DNA of 64,000 nucleotides from Hyphodiscus hymeniophilus (Eukaryota; Ascomycota; Leotiomycetes; Helotiales; Hyphodiscaceae): the NCBI GenBank assembly GCA_016508695.1, contig VNKQ01000010.1, positions 1 to 64,000 on the forward strand, written 5' to 3'. Positions 57,775-64,000 of the stretch are shown piece by piece. Every line of letters starts with the position of its first letter. The stretch's first letter is position 1. Under the pieces are notes generated by a model. That model did no database searches. It was not told the DNA's origin and was given only the letters and a program-made list of their open reading frames with translations. The translations under genes and the position numbers were made by a program.

Positions 57775-59437
57775 TCACAATTCATCCCTCTTCAAACTCC
57801 CCGTCGGCATGGCTCGTAGCCGGAACATTGCAGCACCATGCGGATCCACAGTCGCAGTAATCGTACCCGAAGGCTGCACCGTCGTGCTCACTTTCCCCAA
57901 CAGCAGTGAGCTGTTGGCCGCTAGCCCATCCGCATAGCTCGTCTTTGTAGCATTGTATCTTCCAGCGCCAATGGTAGTAGCATTGTATCCGGTGGTCGCG
58001 TTGCCCACCGCACTCGAAGCATCAATGATCGCTTTCGCCTCGTCATCACTCATCCGGTTAGCCCAGAGATCTCGAACTTCCCATGACAATTTGACTTGGG
58101 GAGCAGTGCCCAGTGGACCGTTATCCACGAAAATGTCTGCAAGTGTGGCGTTCAGTACAATCGTGTTCTTGTTGCCGTTGATGAGAAGCACAACCATGTC
58201 AGACTGATCGCCGCCAGTGGTAGACTTCAGGTTTCCGCTCCACATCTGGATGGTAGCTCGTCCGTTGATGTCTGTATCGTTCGTTGCGTATATCCATCTC
58301 CTAGCTGCTGAGCTGCCGCTTGGATCTTGGCTCACCGCTATGACGGCGGGATTTGAGAGGATGGCGAGATCAGCTGGAGGAATGGTTCGGATGTCATTGC
58401 CCATGATCAAAGGACTTTTGACAGCGGCCCCTACATGATAAATTAAATGAGGGGTTCGGAATCTTGGGTTGACTTACACATGCTGAAATGAGCGACGTAT
58501 TCGGCATCAGTCATCGCACCATTTCCCACCTCAAGCATGTCTAGATCGTTCCATGCGCCTGGTTGAGCTTTGGAGACGATGAAGGAAGCTTTGTTCATGA
58601 TATTTGTCACGGAGCAATGGAATCCAGGCAACCCGCAGTTCCAAGCATCATCGCCATCACTGCCGAGTTAGCTTCAGTTGATTTATGGATATGGAATGGA
58701 AAGCCTTACCAAGGACACCTCGCATCGGCCATATCCCAAGAATCAAAAATGTCGCCTGAGATCCTCCAACTGTTCGCAATGGTACTTCCCCAATTCCACG
58801 GATAGTCCTCACCCCAGTTACAGAGCGAGTACAGAATCGGTCTTCCAGTAGCATTCAACGCATTGCCCATCACCTCATATCGGCCTGAACTGATCATCTG
58901 ATTTCCGGCTTGTCCCATATTATAGCAGTTGTCATATTTCAGATAATCCACTCCCCAGCTTGCAAAAGTATTCGCATCGACTGTCTCATACCCTAAACTC
59001 CCTGCATAGCCTCCGCAGGTATATTTCCCAGCATCAGAATACATTCCGAACCCCAGTCCAAGAGCATGGATATCATCTGCCACCGCAGCCATTCCACGGG
59101 GGAATTTTGTCGAGTCGGCGATCAGGGAGTTGTTGTTGCTTGCGTTTCGGCCGGTACTCCAGCAGTCATCTAGAATCACATAATGGTATCCCAGGTCTTT
59201 GAGGCCGTAATCGACGATCAATTGGGCAGTTTGCGTCAAGAGTGTTTCTGAGACGTCACAACCGAAGGCATTCCAGTTGTCCCTATACGAGTCAAAATGC
59301 TTTCACGGTGGGCAATATTGTCGAGTATTAACTGACCATCCCATTTGAGGTGTGACTGCAAGGCCGTTATCCACAGCGACAGCTTTGGAAGCCCAAAGGG
59401 CCACAGTCCCTATAAAAAGTGTTCCTCCGAAAACCAT
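57775..59437 (-). CDS. Secreted alpha-galactosidase, GH27, 503 aa
   Basis: Four exons: 59437-59337, 59282-58710, 58659-58478, 58430-57775. The introns are 54, 50 and 47 nt, and the phase closes. The signal peptide is in MVFGGTLFIGTVALWASKAVAV. GH27 marks: LAVTPQMGWDNWNAFGC, LGYHYVILDDCWS, nucleophile region VDYLKYDNCYN, LCNWGEDYPWNWG, and acid/base region GAWNDLDMLEVGNG. FSMWAAVKSPLIMGND follows, with a C-terminal beta-sandwich to the end. The spliced CPC-DGDDAWNCGLPGFHCS restores the cysteines expected there. The enzyme removes terminal alpha-1,6-galactose from melibiose, raffinose or galactomannan outside the cell. A TATA box and CreA-type motifs lie upstream. Confidence 0.93.
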
Positions 59438-59493
59438 CTTGTACCTCTTGACGCTGCCGGATTGTTCGTTTCTCAGATCGGGAGCAATTCTAC

Positions 59494-59501
59494 CTTTTAT
59501 A
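59494..59501 (-). promoter_or_regulatory. TATA box of the alpha-galactosidase gene
   Basis: On the reverse strand TATAAAAG lies 57-64 bp before the ATG at 59437, right after ATTGG (an inverted CCAAT). The spacing suits a fungal core promoter. Confidence 0.55.
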
Positions 59502-59520
59502 ACCAATGACTTGGTCACGA

Positions 59521-59607
59521 CCCCGCTGTTGAAGCAACATCACATCCCCGCATGTGCATCATCGTACAGGACGCAGACTTCGAGAGAATCCACAAGGTAT
59601 AGCGGGG
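59521..59607 (-). promoter_or_regulatory. Three CreA-type carbon-repression motifs
   Basis: GCGGGG occurs on the reverse strand at 59521-59526 and 59546-59551 and on the forward strand at 59602-59607. All fit SYGGRG, the CreA/Cre1 consensus, within 170 bp of the alpha-galactosidase ATG. Clusters of at least two sites are usually needed for repression in fungi. Binding itself is inference. Confidence 0.45.
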
Positions 59608-60563
59608 TAGAGCTACCGCAAGGGTGACGATATCTTCCATGGAGAGAGCTAGGGTCGTCGTCCTCCTGTACTTCACGCCTCGACGTCCCGCATCGGGTGG
59701 CTTCTCAGTGCCGGAAAGCCTCCCAGAGCTTTCTTGGAAGTAGTATTTGGACTCGCGGGCTTTATTATGTGATATGACTAAAATAAATGTAAATCCATAT
59801 AGTTGGTTTTTCCGAGTATTGCCCCGTTGCAGAGGTGCTTGGTGAAGATCTTTGTAGTTTAGAGAATAGAGTGATGTTGAACCCTACCCACGAAGTCAAC
59901 GCAAAGTAGGTACATCAGCCGTCAAACCCCGCATTCATCCGCACATGTGCCCCTGGGCCTACTTTAATGCGCTCCAATGGGATATTTCCAAAGGCAACGC
60001 TACGAGGAAGCCAAGCATTAGCACTCAAGACAGAGTGTAATTCGGAAATATCGGGTAAAGACCAAGTGCGGATTCTTCGTAGTTGCTACCATCGGCTCGA
60101 CATGATCAATATGCTGCTTACACCAAAATATACATAGTTGGTCATGTACAGTACGTGTCTTTGTCAATAGACATGTTACTGCACGTCTCACGTGCATCAT
60201 CCTCGTCTCCTTCATTGTCGCCCTCATTCTCTGTACTACCTAAGCTCTGTCTGCCTTCGCTTGGTGCCACTGGACTTCACAGCAGAGGTTGGTACTGGCA
60301 ATCTAAACATAATCTTTATATTTGAGGTTACAAACACCGGGTCTTCAGTGACTACCTATGTAGCTATTTTCTTGTCCCTCGTCAGATGTCACGAGTGGAA
60401 ATCCTTCGTATGGCTGAGACCGGACTGCCTCCAGGCATACTATCGGGCTTGAAGATACGAGCCACAGTGAGCCAGCCTGCAAGGATCGCTTTGCCAAGCA
60501 CCACCTGGCGGCATGTGTGCAGTACAGGAATTACGATTTTGAGGATAAGCGAGTGCTTTTGGT

Positions 60564-62041
60564 TCAAGGTGTCTGGCCCAACTCTTGCTTGCTCTCATTG
60601 TTTGGAAGGGAGGACGTACCGTTTGGATTCCTGTGCCTCTTCTTGACGAGCGCCCGGTGGCGACGACTTCTAATATGGGCCTGCCATTGATCCTCTCCAG
60701 CGCAGGTCGTATTGCAAATTTCGCAGGCTTGGAGAATTGGTAAATCATCGATCTCAGCTGACTCTACTGCTGAGAGGTACTGGTTCGCAGAAGCCGACAT
60801 TTCACGTGGAGGGCGGAGCCCATTACCAGCCAAAAAGCTCTCTGTTACTCCAATCGCGGGGCTAGAGACGCTATCTGCCCACGAATTGGTATCACTTCCA
60901 TCCAGAAAATAAAGCTGATCAAGAGCGTTCTGGTCATGTAATGCTGGCATGAGCTTCAATCGGATCCACCGCGTCTGCCGTTTGGCATACTGACGAGTCG
61001 CAGCTTTTGTTTGTTCCGTAGACAGTTTTAAGAGGTCAGACAGCTTTGAGTTCGATTCGGAGTCGATGTTCAGGGCTGCGAGATATAGCTCAAATTCTTT
61101 CCACCCTATAGAGGCCCAGATGCCGCGGGTGCGATCCAAGGTCATTCCAGATGCTTCCTCTTTGCGTAGGAAGTCGTCCATGGATTTGACTTCCTCAAGC
61201 AGGCCAGCTTCGAACATCTTGTCAACTCGTTTATCCAGTCTTTCCTTAAGAATTTCGGAATCGGCATGGACCCAGAATAGAAGGGTTTCGGGAAGCGTTT
61301 GGGGAGGTTCGCTTTCCATAGAATACCCGGGCTTGACACTCATTGCTTTGGCTTCCTTCTGCTCTGCATATACATCGGAAGCTTTCCTGCCACTTTGGAG
61401 AAATATCTCCAGTGATCTTCTAATCTTTCGTCGATCATTTGGATGCCACCGACCTGCCATTATAGGGTCCACTTCTTTCAACTTTTCGAAGATGATTTTG
61501 GTCGGCTCATCTAGTATAGGGAATTTCGTTAAGATCTCTTGATCCGACAGCCTTGGGTGCACTTCCTCCTCTCCCTCGGTGTTGTTTTGGACCAACGAAT
61601 CCTCGAATAGAAGAGACTGTGTGTAGTAGTGTGTACCCCCAACAACAATCGGTAGACGTCCTCTGGATCGAATCTCTTGTATAACTTTGCTGGCCGCCTT
61701 TCTGAACGTGCCGACTACCCAGGGCTCCTGGTCCAGGCCAATAAATCCCAGCAGATGGTGTGGTATGCCTTGCTGCTCTTCCGCCGTAATCTTATTAGTG
61801 ATAATGGGTAGGCCATCATACATCTGCATAGCATCGCCATTGATAATTTCGCCGTTGAATCGAGTCGCAAGCTCCACTGCAAGCTGCAAAAGCATTGTTA
61901 GTCAATCCTGCTTATTTGAAGAAGGTCCTTTACCTGCGATTTTCCCGTCCCGGTCGCTCCTATAACCACAATTAATGGGTTCTTAGGAGGCGATCTTGCC
62001 ATCGCCACATCTCCCAAAGTGCGAAATACACGACGTAACAT
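60564..62041 (-). CDS. MOD5: tRNA dimethylallyltransferase (isopentenyltransferase), 475 aa
   Basis: Two exons, 62041-61934 and 61883-60564, with a 50-nt intron and CTAAC branch site. The P-loop is GATGTGKSQ (intron directly after it), then GEIINGDAMQMYDGLPIITNKI, HHLLGF, and LPIVVGGTHYYTQSLLF. The C-terminus has a C2H2 finger (CEICNTTCAGEDQWQAHIRSRRH), typical of eukaryotic members. The enzyme adds an isopentenyl group to A37 of tRNAs reading U-starting codons. Two in-frame ATGs, at 62041 and 62002, are separated by a 13-residue Arg/hydrophobic stretch (MLRRVFRTLGDVA) that looks like a mitochondrial signal. Yeast Mod5 uses exactly such paired starts. The gene is divergent from SEC61, 318 bp away. 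Confidence 0.93.
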
Positions 62042-62359
62042 TCATGCACAAAGAGATGCTGATAACGTCAAGAGAACCGTCCTGTTTCGCAAAACCAAAA
62101 AGGTATTTCGGATTTCAGACGAGCCGCAGTTTCAAGCTTAAATTAAGCTACACGTGTTATTACCTAATCAGTTTTGAGGACACACAACCGAGAACTCCAA
62201 GCTCGAGAGATCTGTTCGATTTATTCCCATTTGAACACATCACCACGCACGCACATTCTGCGACCACAAAAGCAGATTGTCTTGCTACAACATTGTCGCT
62301 CCTTAAAACCTTGTTCTTCTTTTCCACGTCTGTGAGGTTATTCCAGACAATTCGCCAAG
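62042..62359. promoter_or_regulatory. Shared promoter region of MOD5 and SEC61
   Basis: A gap of 318 bp separates two divergent ATGs. Short poly-T/C stretches precede SEC61 (TTGTTCTTCTTTTCC near 62310), a usual feature of strongly expressed fungal genes. No named motif was recognised. Confidence 0.5.
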
Positions 62360-63989
62360 ATGAGTGGCCGTAAATGCCCCCTTCTCCGTTGCATAGCGAA
62401 AGCTCTCCAATCCATTACATCTTATACAACGTATAGTGCTAACTATGCGCGTTCTTCTCAGTTCGATTCCTCGATCTCATCAAACCCTTCTCGCCAATCC
62501 TCCCCGAGGTGCAGCAACCAGAGACGAAGGTGCCATTCAACCAAAAGTTGATGTGGACGGGTTTGACTTTGTTGATATTTCTGGTCATGAGCCAGATGCC
62601 ATTGTATGGTATCGTGTCATCAGACAGCTCTGATCCAGTATACTGGCTGCGTATGATGATGGCAAGTAACAGAGGAACGCTCATGGAATTGGGTATCACG
62701 CCAATTATCTCCTCTGGGATGATCTTCCAACTTCTTGCCGGAACACACTTGATCGATGTCAACCTCGACTTGAAATCGGATCGCGAGCTCTACCAGACCG
62801 CTCAAAAGCTCTTTGCCGTCATCTTGTCAATGGGTCAAGCTACCGTCTACGTGTTCACGGGACTCTACGGCCAACCATCCGACCTTGGCGCTGGTGTTGT
62901 CTTCCTCCTTATCCTCCAATTGGTCGTTGCTGGCTTGATTGTCATTCTCCTCGACGAGCTCTTGCAAAAGGGATATGGTCTTGGAAGTGGTATCTCCCTC
63001 TTCATTGCCACCAACATCTGCGAGACTATTGTCTGGAAGGCTTTCTCCCCTACAACCATCAACACCGGTCGCGGCCCAGAATTCGAAGGCGCAGTCATTG
63101 CGCTCTTCCACTTGCTCTTGACATGGCCAAACAAACAGCGTGCCCTTCAAGAGGCTTTCTATAGACAGAACCTTCCCAACATCATGAACCTCCTCGCTAC
63201 CCTTGTTGTCTTCGCCGGTGTCATCTATCTCCAAGGCTTCCGTGTCGAAATCCCAGTCAAGTCCTCCCGCCAGCGTGGTGCCCGTGGTTCCTACCCCATC
63301 CGCCTTTTCTACACCTCCAACATGCCCATTATGTTGCAATCTGCATTGTCCTCCAACGTATTTTTGATCAGCCAAATGCTCTACTCCCGCTTCAGCGACA
63401 ATCTCCTGGTTCAACTTTTCGGTATCTGGGAGCCCAAGGAAGGATCCGCCCAACTTTACGCTGTCTCTGGCCTTGCATACTATATGTCTCCCCCATTAAA
63501 CTTTACCGATGCTCTCCTCGACCCTATTCACACCGCTGTCTACATCGTTTACATGTTGGTCGCCTGTGCCATCTTCTCCAAAACCTGGATCGAGGTTTCT
63601 GGATCCAGCCCAAGAGATGTTGCCAAGCAATTGAAGGACCAGGGACTTGTCATGGCTGGTCACAGAGAGCAGAGCATGTATAAGGAGCTGAAGCGCATCA
63701 TTCCAACTGCTGCCGCTTTCGGTGGTGCTTGCATTGGTGCTCTCTCCGTTGCTAGCGACTTGTTGGGTGCTCTTGGATCCGGTACCTCGATCTTACTGGC
63801 TGTCACGTGAGCTCCCTTGACTCTAACCAGTGCCACACGACTAACACAAACATAGCATCATCTACGGCTATTTCGAAATCGCAGCCAAAGAGGGCGATAT
63901 GTCAGGGTTAGCAAAATACCGTTCACCCCGTCTCAATCACTCTTACTGACTTTTCTGTGTTTAGAATGAAGGGTATGATAATGGGATAG
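62360..63989 (+). CDS. SEC61: Sec61 alpha subunit of the ER translocon, 476 aa
   Basis: Four exons: 62360-62369 (10 nt), 62462-63806, 63856-63906, 63965-63989. The introns are 92, 49 and 58 nt with CTAAC/CTGAC branch sites. The joined N-terminus is MSG|LRFLDLIKPFSPILPEVQQPE, matching Sec61. Further landmarks: the plug region QMPLYGIVSSDSSDPVYW, GTLMELGITPIISSGM, QLLAGTHLIDV, the cytosolic loop YLQGFRVEIPVKSSRQRG, and ISQMLYSRFSDN. About ten membrane segments form the protein-conducting channel for secretory and membrane proteins. The C-terminus MKGMIMG is short. The gene is complete and ends 11 bases before the window does. Confidence 0.97.
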
Positions 63990-64000
63990 GTGAATCCCAA

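Larger units (their letters stand above)
59438..60563. other. Intergenic, 1.1 kb: alpha-galactosidase promoter and MOD5 3' end
   Basis: Beyond the TATA and CreA-type sites listed separately no gene is supported; short forward frames at 60083-60452 lack recognisable content. Confidence 0.45.

Noticed and set aside
27711..64000. Secondary-metabolite or other biosynthetic gene cluster
   Set aside because: No backbone synthase, P450 or pathway regulator is present; the oxygenase and MFS transporter are 20 kb apart with unrelated genes between.
1..64000. CRISPR arrays, bacterial operons or prophage
   Set aside because: Spliced fungal genes throughout; no regularly spaced short repeats with unique spacers, and the 72-bp tandem array has no spacers.

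Overview
The window is one end of a chromosome from a filamentous ascomycete (Pezizomycotina). It opens with about 4.7 copies of the telomere repeat AACCCT, which on this strand means a left chromosome end. The genes have short introns (mostly 43-100 nt) with CTAAC/CTGAC-type branch sites. The first 9.4 kb is a TA-rich, CA/TG-depleted block typical of repeat-induced point mutation (RIP). Family content (a fungal solute-binding protein, a PTH11-type receptor relic, an ADGF-type adenosine deaminase, a GH3-GNAT fusion) would suit Leotiomycetes, but that class assignment is inference. All gene structures were spliced by eye; each was accepted only when the reading phase closed exactly and the joined protein matched a known family.

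Layout. 1-28 telomere. 29-9400 RIP-mutated subtelomere with no intact gene; it holds a dead Ty3/gypsy chromovirus (protease, reverse transcriptase, RNase H, integrase, chromodomain; about 3700-7950), a younger poly(T)-ended insertion inside its RT domain (4453-5366), 72-bp tandem repeats (2430-2540 and 2955-3235) and a 640-bp inverted repeat (8690-9330). 10-11.3 kb: a bacterial-type solute-binding protein gene. 13-26.8 kb: MMTAG2-like RS protein, MED6, a 2-oxoglutarate oxygenase with a probable GC-AG intron, an NCS1 permease, PAC3-like proteasome chaperone, DHR1/ECM16 helicase and a small Cys-rich protein. 27.7-35.6 kb: ADGF-type adenosine deaminase, Atg22-like transporter and a GH3 hexosaminidase fused to two GNAT domains. 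35.8-41.4 kb: an eroded accessory patch with a broken PTH11-like receptor, a DHA2-type MFS transporter and a broken beta-propeller-like gene. 42.4-64 kb: RING-ZZ-SH3 protein, SEC12, CLA4-type PAK kinase, GRS1, RPF1, GH27 alpha-galactosidase, MOD5 and SEC61.

How the genes fit together. There is no biosynthetic cluster. The right half is mainly housekeeping: protein entry to and exit from the ER (SEC61, SEC12), translation (GRS1, MOD5), ribosome biogenesis (RPF1, DHR1), transcription (MED6), polarity signalling (CLA4). Three tight divergent housekeeping pairs share short promoters (PAC3/DHR1 196 bp, GRS1/RPF1 250 bp, MOD5/SEC61 318 bp). GRS1 and MOD5 each carry two in-frame ATGs separated by a mitochondrial-type presequence, which suggests one gene serves both compartments. 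Nutrient genes carry matching promoter motifs: GATA sites before the NCS1 permease and CreA-type sites before the alpha-galactosidase.
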